A stretch of 64,000 nt of DNA, taken from positions 1 through 64,000 of the forward strand of contig NZ_FTMV01000002.1 of the NCBI RefSeq assembly GCF_900156175.1, given 5' to 3'. Below, piece by piece: positions 47,472-56,214 of the stretch. Positions within the stretch are counted from its first letter, which is position 1, and each line of letters starts with the position of its first letter. The notes under the pieces are model-generated. The model saw nothing but the letters and a program-made list of their open reading frames with translations. It made no database searches and had not been told where the DNA came from. The position numbers and the translations under genes were made by a program. The DNA is from Janthinobacterium sp. TND4EL3 (GTDB taxonomy: Bacteria; Pseudomonadota; Gammaproteobacteria; Burkholderiales; Burkholderiaceae_D).

Positions 47472-50400
47472 TTGTTAAGCGTACTCAGAAAATCAATTAA
47501 ATATACCTGGTGTGGGTGCATGATGCTTGGCGCGCCATCGGCGATTGCCGCTACACCGAATCACGGCGGTCAATCGGGTTATATCAATATGCCCAGCGCC
47601 GTGGTGGAAACCGACGGTACTTTCAGTGTTGGGTATAGCTACGATAGTCCGTATGGCCAGTTATGGGCGACGGCGAATATCCTGCCTTTCCTGCAAATGA
47701 CAGGGCGTTATGTATCGATAACAGGTATTCCAGGTTTTACTAATGTGCCCGGCGAGTATGGTAGCGGCTATGGCCGCTACAAGGACAAGGTTGTCGACGG
47801 AAAACTGCGGCTGTGGCAAGAGGGGGAATGGCTCCCTTCGGTTGCCGTTGGCATGACGGACCTGTTCGGCACCGAGCTGTTCAAGGGGAATTATGTCGTC
47901 GCCACCAAGACTTTTGGCGCCAGCAAGAATATTGAAGCGAGCCTTGGCTACGCGCGCAAGCGTCCTGACGGCCTGTTTGCTGGCGCGCGCTGGACGCCGA
48001 CGGCATTACCGCGCTGGTCGGTGGTGGCAGAATACGATACGACAAATTATCAGCGTGACTACCGCGCCAGCGAAACCAATGCTGGTAAACGGGGTAAGGG
48101 CGCTTCAGTAGGCCTTGAGTATCGCTGGGGATGGCTTGCCCTGCAAGCGGCACGCAACCGCGACCAGTTCAGTCTGAATGCCTTTGTCAGCATCCCGTTT
48201 AGTGAGCGCGAGTTTATTCCCAAGGTGTATGAACCGTCTTATTTTGTGGACGACAAGAATCCGCCGCCGCTGCCAAGCCGGGAAGAATGGCACCGCGACG
48301 CCGGCTATGGCGCCGATTTGGTCAACGCCTTGGTGAAGCAGGATTACAAGAATATCCGCGTCGAGCAAGTGGGTAATGTCCTCAGCCTCAGCTTGACCAA
48401 CAGCCGTATTTCAAACCTTGGCCGTGCCGTCGGTCGCGCGGCGCGCACGGCCGTCGCTTTCACACCGAAGGGTGTCACGACCCTGCGTATTACATATACC
48501 AAGCTGGACCAGCCGATTGCCACCTACGAATTTTTCGATCTGCCAAAGCTGAACGATTATTTGGCTGGCAAGATTGATCGTCAGGATTTCCTCAACGTTG
48601 TATTGCTGCGTTACCCGGAAAAAAGCGACGTTATCCGCGATGATCAGCAAGGCTGGCTGCAAGAGTTTCTCGACAAGCCTGTGCCAGTTGTTGCCGCGGC
48701 GCCCGTTTCCGTGCAGGCGCCAGCCCCTCTACCAGCAGCCGCTCTCGCTCCGGCCACTGCCTCCGTGCCGGCCGCGGTTGCTCCGGCCGGCTCCGATGCT
48801 GCACCTGCCACGGCTGCCAACGTCCTCAAGGACGACGGCAAGCTGGCAGTAGGCGTGGGCCTGGATGGTGATGTAATCCAGATCAAGTCGCTGGACCGGG
48901 AAGCCAACCGTTTCAAAATTGCCCCAAAGGTCGGATTCTTCTTCAACGATCCGAGCGGCGCCTTCCGCTATTCGATTTCAGCAGTCGCCAACTATGACCG
49001 CCGCCTCGGCGACGGACTGTACCTGAATAGCGCCGCCAGCCTGCAGTTGCTGGAGACGGTGTCAGGCGTTACTCAGGCATCGAATAGTAACTTGCCACAC
49101 GTACGCACGGATGTGGCGGAGTACATGCGTGGCGGACGCTTCTCGCTGAGCCGCGTATTGCTGAACAAATACGACAATCCTGCCGAACGCGTATATACCC
49201 GCTTGTCGGCGGGCTTGTATGAAGACATGTTCCGGGGTGTTGGTGGCCAGGTGCTGTACTTGCCGAAAGATAGTCGCTGGGCGGCAGATTTGGCCGTTGA
49301 TGCTTTGCAACAGCGTGGCTACAAGGGTTTGTTCGACTCACTCGACTACAAGACGGTGACGGCGATTGGCTCCGTGCATTACCGCTTGCCGCACGATATC
49401 ACCGTGACTGCGCGTGCCGGCCGCTTCCTGGCGAAAGACATGGGTGTGCGCATGGAGTTCAAGCGTCGCTTCCAGTCCGGCATTGAAGTGGGTGCCTGGT
49501 ACACGCATACGAACGGCAACGATATCACCAGCCCGGGCTCGCCTGCGAAGCCATATCAGGACCGAGGTGTTTTCCTGTCCATTCCGTTGAACAGCATGCT
49601 GCCGATGGACACACAGTCAACTGCCGGCTTCGCCATCTCGCCATGGACGCGCGACGTGGGCCAGATGGTGGCATCTCCCGGCGACCTGTACGACATGTTC
49701 GAGCGACCGCGTGCCGACATGCATAGTTATGATGGATTGGGCAACTTTGCCGAGCGTCCGGATGAACAGAACCTGCCCGCCGTCAATCCGCCGGACAGAC
49801 CCTTTGTCAGCCCATGGCCAGCGATGCGCGCGCGCCTTGAGCAGTCCTCGTCAGCTATGCCGCAACCGGCCGAGTGGGTCAAGGCCACTGCCCTGATCGG
49901 TGGCGTAGTGGTGGCCTCGGCGTTGGCTGACAAGCCTGTTGATCGCTTCGTGAAAAAACATCAGGAGTCAGCTGCGCTCCGCAACTGGGACAAGTTTGGC
50001 AAGGCCATGCCTTTCGCCTTGGTGGGAGCGGCCGGCGCAGCTTTCGCATTGGGTGATGACCGCCTGCAAAATATCGGTCTTATTTCCATGCAATCGGTGG
50101 CGGCGGCGACGGGCCTGGCCCTGGTGGGGAAATATGCGGTTGGCCGTGCCCGTCCAGAGGAGGACCGTGGGCCTTGGAGTAGCGTCGGAGACGGAAAATC
50201 ACGCTCGGATGCTTCCTTCCCTTCCGGTCATTCGGCAATCGCCTTTGCTGCTGTGACGCCGTTTGCCCAAGAATATGACGCACCGTGGTTGTATGGCGTG
50301 GCGGCGCTCGGTTCAGCCGGCCGTGTCGCCGGACGCAAGCACTGGGTATCCGATACCGTCGCGGGAAGCATCCTCGGTTATGCTGTGGGTAGCTGGCTGT

Positions 50401-50489
50401 GGCATGCGCAACGCGATCAGAGCAAGTCTGGGTTGTCCATCAATCCGGGGCCGAAGGAAATCAGCGTAACCTGGCAGAGCAAGTATTAA
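47472..50489 (+). CDS. YjbH-family outer-membrane protein fused to a PAP2 phosphatase domain
   Basis: 1005 residues from TTG 47472; this start gives a 27-residue signal peptide ending GAPSAIAA, whereas ATG 47520 would leave none. Residues 30-400 and 455-790 are YjbH-like (GGQSGYINMPSAVVETDGTF; later KRRFQSGIEVGAWYTHT), split by a Pro/Ala-rich linker at about 402-453. From about 800 a PAP2 domain follows. It has all three phosphatase motifs: K887-x6-RP, PSGH at 917-920 and GRVAGRKHWVSD near 950-960. YjbH proteins accompany exopolysaccharide export; PAP2 enzymes dephosphorylate lipid pyrophosphates. The fusion opens the polysaccharide locus. Confidence 0.85.
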   Translation: MLSVLRKSIKYTWCGCMMLGAPSAIAATPNHGGQSGYINMPSAVVETDGTFSVGYSYDSPYGQLWATANILPFLQMTGRYVSITGIPGFTNVPGEYGSGYGRYKDKVVDGKLRLWQEGEWLPSVAVGMTDLFGTELFKGNYVVATKTFGASKNIEASLGYARKRPDGLFAGARWTPTALPRWSVVAEYDTTNYQRDYRASETNAGKRGKGASVGLEYRWGWLALQAARNRDQFSLNAFVSIPFSEREFIPKVYEPSYFVDDKNPPPLPSREEWHRDAGYGADLVNALVKQDYKNIRVEQVGNVLSLSLTNSRISNLGRAVGRAARTAVAFTPKGVTTLRITYTKLDQPIATYEFFDLPKLNDYLAGKIDRQDFLNVVLLRYPEKSDVIRDDQQGWLQEFLDKPVPVVAAAPVSVQAPAPLPAAALAPATASVPAAVAPAGSDAAPATAANVLKDDGKLAVGVGLDGDVIQIKSLDREANRFKIAPKVGFFFNDPSGAFRYSISAVANYDRRLGDGLYLNSAASLQLLETVSGVTQASNSNLPHVRTDVAEYMRGGRFSLSRVLLNKYDNPAERVYTRLSAGLYEDMFRGVGGQVLYLPKDSRWAADLAVDALQQRGYKGLFDSLDYKTVTAIGSVHYRLPHDITVTARAGRFLAKDMGVRMEFKRRFQSGIEVGAWYTHTNGNDITSPGSPAKPYQDRGVFLSIPLNSMLPMDTQSTAGFAISPWTRDVGQMVASPGDLYDMFERPRADMHSYDGLGNFAERPDEQNLPAVNPPDRPFVSPWPAMRARLEQSSSAMPQPAEWVKATALIGGVVVASALADKPVDRFVKKHQESAALRNWDKFGKAMPFALVGAAGAAFALGDDRLQNIGLISMQSVAAATGLALVGKYAVGRARPEEDRGPWSSVGDGKSRSDASFPSGHSAIAFAAVTPFAQEYDAPWLYGVAALGSAGRVAGRKHWVSDTVAGSILGYAVGSWLWHAQRDQSKSGLSINPGPKEISVTWQSKY

Positions 50490-51055
50490 GGCATGCAGCA
50501 TGGCCTGCTGTGCACGGTCAATTGCTGCCTGCGATACTTTCTGCCTCGGTTGTGGCCCCGACTTCGTGTAGGGATGCCTGTCGCCTTTGCAGTTGCCTCG
50601 TACTCACGACTATTTTGATTTTGTCAGGCCAGGCTCAGGATAGAATGGGTAATTGTGCCCGATACGTGGCCATGCTTGTCCAGAACTGATAGAACAACAG
50701 ACCGATGCATTTTCAAGTCGTCTGATCCGATGTCCGGCGGACGTAGCTGTGTCGGGTCCAATTCTGCTCCATTTTCGATACCACCAAACCCCAAGTGGAG
50801 AGTACCTGGCGTGTGTCGCGGCGCCTGGTGGTGACTAAAGTCCTATTCAGGAAATTTGACAGGACAAGCTATCCAAAGTCCATCAGCGCATGGAAGTTAA
50901 CCGGATGGTGATGAGAAGCGTCTGCTGTTCCATCCGGTGTGATGGTCTGCAGAATAGATAATTTGGACACGGCACCCCGACCGTCGCCAATCTCGATTGA
51001 TGTAGCCTGTCAGCCATGCTGCCAAGAGCCGGAGCGCGCCCTTGGCAATGCTGTG
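50490..51055. other. Convergent gap with no recognisable gene
   Basis: 566 bases between the convergent stops of the YjbH-PAP2 gene and the WbpM-type gene. All frames are broken by stops and no product is recognisable. The stretch is unusually long for a convergent gap, so it may be debris of a lost gene or mobile element, but nothing in it proves this. No terminator with a T-run was found. Confidence 0.4.
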
Positions 51056-53050
51056 TTACTTATACTCCGGAACTTGATTTTCTAAGGTGCTGGCCGGTAA
51101 AGTGATACAAGCAGCGAGCTTGGAATGGCCCGCCATTGCTGGACTGGCCGATGAGCCTTGTTGCACGCTGTTAAGCCATATATTGTCGGAGATGTCTGAT
51201 GATGGTGCATATTCCTGGACAATCTTTTGAAGATGCAAGCGAATGGCATTATGATCGAATCGATCGCATGCTTCATTGAGATGTTGAAGCATTTTTTCCA
51301 GCACCGGCCATTCAAATTCGGCCTCCTTGGCGCGCTGAATCAGCGGGTGATCGGTTTCGCTGACGTTGCTTCCGATGAGCAGTTCTTCATACAATTTTTC
51401 GCCTGGGCGCAAGCCGACATAATCAATGGCGATAGTGCCCATCGGCGTGGCCGGTGTTCTTACCTCCTGACCGCTCAAATGAACCATGCGCACGGCGAGA
51501 TCCGCAATCCGAACCGGTTCGCCCATGTCGAGCACGAATACATCACCGCCTTTTCCCATGGCGCCAGCCTGTATCACCAACTGAGCCGCTTCCGGAATGG
51601 TCATGAAGTAGCGGGTGATGTCAGGATGGGTTAGTGTAATTGGGCCACCAGCAGCAATTTGTTTGCGGAAAAGCGGCACAACTGACCCAGAGGAGCCGAG
51701 CACGTTGCCAAAGCGCACCATGGAAAAGCGTGTACCTGATCCTTTGCGCGCAAAAGCCTGTAGAACGAGCTCAGCCAAGCGCTTGGTTGCACCCATCACG
51801 TTGGTCGGGCGTACCGCCTTGTCCGTTGAAATGAGGACGAAGCACTTCACCTTTGCCGCAATCGCCGCATTGGCCATGCTCAGCGTGCCGTAAGCATTGT
51901 TTCGAATGCCTTCGATCGGATTATGTTCTACCAGCGGCACATGCTTGTAGGCTGCGGCATGGTAAACAGTCTCGACAGCAAAGGATCTCATGATGCGTGT
52001 GCACTTTTCTGTTTCGAGTACCGAACCGACGAAGGCAACCAATTCAACGTTCAACTCGCCATGCGTCCGGATTTCGCGGAGTTCTTGCTCGATCGTGTAG
52101 AGTGCAAATTCGGAACTGTCTAGTAAAACAAGTTTGCTTGGCTCAAGCGCAATGATCTGGCGGCATAGTTCCGAGCCGATGGAGCCTCCCGCGCCGCTCA
52201 CCATCACCGACTTGCCAGTAATGCAAATCGAAAGCAATTCGGCATTCGGGGCTACTACGTCCCTGCTCAGAAGATCTTCAATTTCGATCTGGCGAACGTC
52301 TTGTACGCGTGCATTTCCTTTGACGAGCGTACTGATAGGCGGCGTTACCTTGATGCGCAAAGTCAGCAAGGCCAGGCGATCAAGGATTGCCCGCTGCTCC
52401 TTGCGGCTCAATTGCGGCATCGCCAGCAGGACCGTGGTGATATTGCAATCTTTCGCGAGTCGCTCGAGATCGCGCGATGGATATACCTTAATGCCACGTA
52501 TGGTCGTATTGACACGTTGAGGATCGTCATCGATGAAAATAATTGGCAGGTATTCATTGCCCGGTATGATCGCGTTTGCCAGCAAGCTACCCGCCTGGCC
52601 AGCGCCATAAATCGCCACCCGCGTTTTGTGTGCCTCGCGACCCTGGTTCAAGAAACCGCGCGCAAAGAAACGGCTGGCCAGGACGTAGAGGATGGCCGCC
52701 AGCCAATAGATAATGAAAGTCTTTGCTGATAACTGTGAGGCAAATACGAACAAACAAGAGGCAGCCAAAATAAGTGTCGAGATGGTAACGGCGAGCAGCA
52801 CGGTGGAGATGATGCGCTGATCAATATAGCGCACGACCGCCCGGTAAAGCCCTAGCCTTGCATACACTGGCACCGAGACCAAGCCGGCAGTCAGCGCGGC
52901 CCAGAAATAGGGGGCGGGCAACTGGGGGCTGATACCTTGGAAATGGAGAATGGCAGCAAGATAAAAGATGATAGGAAGACAAAGCACGTCCGCAGTCGCA
53001 GCGATTAACTGCTTCTGCTTGCGAGTAAGGTTAAGAAAGACGTTTTTCAT
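51056..53050 (-). CDS. WbpM/CapD-type nucleotide-sugar 4,6-dehydratase (membrane-bound)
   Basis: 664 residues from ATG 53050 (a TTG at 53065 would add five). Four N-terminal helices (for example TADVLCLPIIFYLAAILHF) anchor it in the inner membrane. A first Rossmann domain starts VAIYGAGQAGSLLANA. The catalytic SDR domain starts VMVSGAGGSIGSELCRQI and has ISTDKAVRPTNVMGATKRLA. It removes water from UDP-GlcNAc to start 6-deoxy amino-sugar synthesis. It is the only gene of the polysaccharide locus on the minus strand. Confidence 0.92.
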   Translation of the reverse strand: MKNVFLNLTRKQKQLIAATADVLCLPIIFYLAAILHFQGISPQLPAPYFWAALTAGLVSVPVYARLGLYRAVVRYIDQRIISTVLLAVTISTLILAASCLFVFASQLSAKTFIIYWLAAILYVLASRFFARGFLNQGREAHKTRVAIYGAGQAGSLLANAIIPGNEYLPIIFIDDDPQRVNTTIRGIKVYPSRDLERLAKDCNITTVLLAMPQLSRKEQRAILDRLALLTLRIKVTPPISTLVKGNARVQDVRQIEIEDLLSRDVVAPNAELLSICITGKSVMVSGAGGSIGSELCRQIIALEPSKLVLLDSSEFALYTIEQELREIRTHGELNVELVAFVGSVLETEKCTRIMRSFAVETVYHAAAYKHVPLVEHNPIEGIRNNAYGTLSMANAAIAAKVKCFVLISTDKAVRPTNVMGATKRLAELVLQAFARKGSGTRFSMVRFGNVLGSSGSVVPLFRKQIAAGGPITLTHPDITRYFMTIPEAAQLVIQAGAMGKGGDVFVLDMGEPVRIADLAVRMVHLSGQEVRTPATPMGTIAIDYVGLRPGEKLYEELLIGSNVSETDHPLIQRAKEAEFEWPVLEKMLQHLNEACDRFDHNAIRLHLQKIVQEYAPSSDISDNIWLNSVQQGSSASPAMAGHSKLAACITLPASTLENQVPEYK

Positions 53051-53533
53051 GGTTTGATAATTCAAATATGTAGCGCAATTGCACGCTGGGAAATAAAATT
53101 TCTGGGGGAATGTATTAATAAGTTGCGGAATGGTACATGAAATTATTTTGAGATTGTGAAGTTTCGGGGTATTGGAACTATTTGCTGCTCACTGCTTAAA
53201 TGCTATTTAATCAATCCAAATCATGGGTTGGAAGTGTACATCTGCATCAGGATAAGGGCATCCCTTAAAAAACTTGCTGCACGTCGTATTTTTGGTTTAA
53301 GTTCGTCTTCTTGGTGAGCTATACCCGTCTACCGTACGCTCCACCTGAGTGTTGCAAATCCACACAGTGCTGCCTTTTGGTAAGCTGCGACGTCATTGCA
53401 TGGCATCGTGATGGTGCTATTTTTGCAACTAATTTGCTGCAGTACTCGGTGCATGCACCGGTTCTTGCTCCAAGACAGCCAGCCAGTCCAACTGGCCAAA
53501 CAGTGTATATCGTTGTCGCAGCATAGGAGTGGA

Positions 53534-53544
53534 GTCGGTAGCGT
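53534..53544 (+). promoter_or_regulatory. ops-like element (RfaH-type recruitment site)
   Basis: GTCGGTAGCGT differs at one base from the ops consensus GGCGGTAGCGT found in leaders of polysaccharide operons. It lies 145 bases before the SLBB start. It would have to be transcribed from a promoter further upstream than 53576 to work, so the call is tentative. Confidence 0.3.
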
Positions 53545-53575
53545 TTACGCCAGTTATAGGGGGGAGGTCAATGGT

Positions 53576-53603
53576 GTGAACATGTTATCCATTTTAATAT
53601 AAA
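53576..53603 (+). promoter_or_regulatory. Candidate sigma-70 promoter for the polysaccharide operon
   Basis: GTGAAC (53576-53581) and TATAAA (53598-53603) are spaced by 16 bases, 85 bases before the SLBB start codon. The -35 box is a weak match to TTGACA. Confidence 0.35.
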
Positions 53604-53688
53604 CTTTCCGGCTTTCATGATTTAAGTTAAAATTCGAGACCGCAAATTGTGGCTATCGAGTTACCCCGCCCTCCAACTGAATTCATCA

Positions 53689-56028
53689 ATGATCAAAATC
53701 ACCCGCCGTCTCGTGGCCGTAATTCTGGCCATTACCTCTATCGTTGCTAATGCCCAGGATGTTGTAGGCAAAGCAGGTACGTCTGACCCATCCATGATGC
53801 CTCCTGAGGCAGGCTTTGCTTCGCCAGAAACGTCACGGCGGGTCAGCATCAAAAACGCCAGTGCCTTGGACGGTAACGCAGACGCAAATCCTGCATTTCC
53901 AGCGCGCACTGCCGCGGACGCGGGTCAGCAATCTGCGCCAGGCCGTCGTGGCCCGGAAGTTGCTACCAGTGAGTTCCAAAAATTCATTGCAGACAGCACG
54001 GGCAAGATCTTACCCGTATTTGGCGCCCAATTTTTCGCTAACGCTACCGCTACCGCCACGTTTACTCCGATCTCCGGCGCCCCGGTGCCTGCCGACTACC
54101 CGTTGGGAGTTGGCGATGAACTGATGATACGCGGTACGGGCAGCATCGATATCGATTATCGCGCTACGATCGACCGCAATGGCCAGATTTCGATCCCGAC
54201 GATCGGCGCTGTCAACCTGGCTGGCGTCAAGGCAGGCGATGCAGAGTCGGTCATTCGCGGTGCGGTTGCGACGATGTACAAGGGTGTCACGATTAATGTT
54301 AATTTTGGCAAGTTGCGTGCAATTACCGTCTATGTAGTGGGCCAGGCAAACCGTCCTGGTACGTACACGGTATCGAGCCTGTCGACCCTGGTTACCACCT
54401 TGTTTGCCAGCGGTGGGCCTAATGCGAATGGCAGTATGCGCCATCTGCAAGTCAAGCGCGCAGGCAAGGTCGTGGCTGACCTGGATCTGTATGCCTTTAT
54501 CGCCAAGGGCGATAAATCGGCCGATATCAAGTTGCAGGATGGTGATTCGATTTATATTCCGGCGGCAACCGGTCATGTGGCCCTGGTCGGCAAGGTCAAT
54601 ACACCTGCCATTTATGAGCTGCGCACTGCCAACGATACCATCGAATCAATGCTGGACATCGCTGGCGGCATGCCAGTCGTAGCCGATCCTCGACGGGTCT
54701 ACCTTGAGCGCATTGATGCGAGCAAGAGCCAGCCGCGTAGTGTGGAACAGTTTGCCCTGACAGGCGCCGGACTGAAGCGCTCGCTGAAAAACGGCGATGT
54801 GCTCAACGTCACTTCGATTACGCCTGATTTCTCGAACGCGGTCATTCTTCGCGGCAACGTCGATCAAGCTATTCGCGCACCGTTTCTGCCGGGAATGCAC
54901 GTCAGCGATCTGATTCCCAGCCGTGAGTATTTGATCACCCGTAATTCAATCAAGCGCCAGAATAGCGCCGTTAGTACTGGTGAAAATGACAAAGTGACCA
55001 ACGAGGCGGCTGGGAACATCGCATCGCGTATTGGAGGATTGATTGATGAAATCAACTGGGACTATGCAGTCGTCGAGCGTATCAACCGCTCGGACCTTAC
55101 AGTCAGCCTGATCCCATTTAATTTGGGTAATGTGTTTTCCAATCCGTCCAGTACGGATAACGTCCAGTTGCAGCCAGGCGATACGGTGACGATTTTTTCC
55201 CAGCAGGATGTCGCCGTGCCGATGGACAAGCGCCGCGTGTTCGTGCGTGTCGAGGGCGAAGTAAAAGCGCCTGGCGTGTATCAGATGAATGCCGGTGAAA
55301 CGCTGCAATCGTTGTTGGCGCGGGCTGGCGGTGCGACGCCGGATGCCTATTTTTTTGGTACGGCTTTTTATCGTGAGCAGGTTCGCGTGGAGCAAGAGGC
55401 CAACCTGGCAAAAGCTGCTGCCAAGCTGGAAAACCAGTTGCGTATTGAGCAGTCGAAAAGTGTGGCGAACGCCCGTGCGCTCAGTACTAATGACGCGCAG
55501 GCAGCAGAAGCGCAACGTCAGGCGGAATTGCAACTTGCTAAAGAAAATATTGCTCGCTTCAAACAACTGAAACCAACCGGTCGCATAGCATTCGGACTTG
55601 ACCCTGCGGAGCGATCGTTTACGCGCTTGCCTCAACTCAAGCTAGAAAACGGTGACCGTCTCGTGATCGCTGCAAAGCCAGAGTTTGTTCATATATTTGG
55701 CGCTGTTAACGCCGAAGCATCGCCAATGTGGCGTTCGAATGCGCGAGTGGAGGATTACTTAAAAATGGCAGGTCTGACTACCGACGCGGATGCGGAAAAT
55801 GTCTTTATCATGCGTACTGATGGCAGCGTGGTCGCACGCAATACGAGTGCTTGGTCGTTTGGCGGTATTGGTGGTGTCATCGTAATGCCCGGTGACTCCA
55901 TTGTCGTACCTGAGAAGTTAGATAAAGAAACAGCATGGACCAAGTTCACCAAAGGTACCCGTGAATGGGCACAGATATTTGCCAACTTTGGACTCGGCGC
56001 TGCCGCCATTAAAGTATTGAAGGAATAA
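53689..56028 (+). CDS. SLBB-domain polysaccharide export protein (Wza-like, large)
   Basis: 779 residues from ATG 53689, which gives a clean signal peptide (IKITRRLVAVILAITSIVAN). The Poly_export domain is visible as PLGVGDELMIRGTGSID and IDRNGQISIPTIGAVNLAGV. Several SLBB domains follow (ITVYVVGQANRPGTYTV; GHVALVGKVNTPAIYEL; VRVEGEVKAPGVYQMNAGET). A probable coiled coil rich in Ala, Glu, Gln and Lys spans about 560-630. It is twice the length of Wza and has no lipobox. It should form the periplasmic/outer-membrane exit channel for the polymer. Confidence 0.9.
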   Translation: MIKITRRLVAVILAITSIVANAQDVVGKAGTSDPSMMPPEAGFASPETSRRVSIKNASALDGNADANPAFPARTAADAGQQSAPGRRGPEVATSEFQKFIADSTGKILPVFGAQFFANATATATFTPISGAPVPADYPLGVGDELMIRGTGSIDIDYRATIDRNGQISIPTIGAVNLAGVKAGDAESVIRGAVATMYKGVTINVNFGKLRAITVYVVGQANRPGTYTVSSLSTLVTTLFASGGPNANGSMRHLQVKRAGKVVADLDLYAFIAKGDKSADIKLQDGDSIYIPAATGHVALVGKVNTPAIYELRTANDTIESMLDIAGGMPVVADPRRVYLERIDASKSQPRSVEQFALTGAGLKRSLKNGDVLNVTSITPDFSNAVILRGNVDQAIRAPFLPGMHVSDLIPSREYLITRNSIKRQNSAVSTGENDKVTNEAAGNIASRIGGLIDEINWDYAVVERINRSDLTVSLIPFNLGNVFSNPSSTDNVQLQPGDTVTIFSQQDVAVPMDKRRVFVRVEGEVKAPGVYQMNAGETLQSLLARAGGATPDAYFFGTAFYREQVRVEQEANLAKAAAKLENQLRIEQSKSVANARALSTNDAQAAEAQRQAELQLAKENIARFKQLKPTGRIAFGLDPAERSFTRLPQLKLENGDRLVIAAKPEFVHIFGAVNAEASPMWRSNARVEDYLKMAGLTTDADAENVFIMRTDGSVVARNTSAWSFGGIGGVIVMPGDSIVVPEKLDKETAWTKFTKGTREWAQIFANFGLGAAAIKVLKE

Positions 56029-56214
56029 TACTGCTGCAGTAAGAAGCCATTTAATATAGGAATTTAGCGTAACTTGCCAGCAGGTAAACTGTGTTGATAT
56101 TTTATTTCTCAAGTTTCCGCAGTCAAATTGATTGAATAAGTTGGTTACGCATGTTATTTATTAAATTTACGTGGATTAACAAGAAATTATGATTACTCTA
56201 AACGGCCAGCAAGC

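Larger units (their letters stand above)
53066..53688. other. Long AT-rich divergent control region of the polysaccharide operon
   Basis: 623 bases between the WbpM-type gene and the SLBB export gene, clearly AT-richer than the housekeeping part of the window. Small frames here are not convincing genes. It holds a candidate promoter (53576-53603) and an ops-like element (53534-53544). Its length suggests complex control. Confidence 0.5.

Noticed and set aside
50490-51055. Insertion sequence remnant
   Set aside because: No terminal inverted repeats, target duplication or recognisable transposase fragment could be shown; it is kept only as an unexplained gap.
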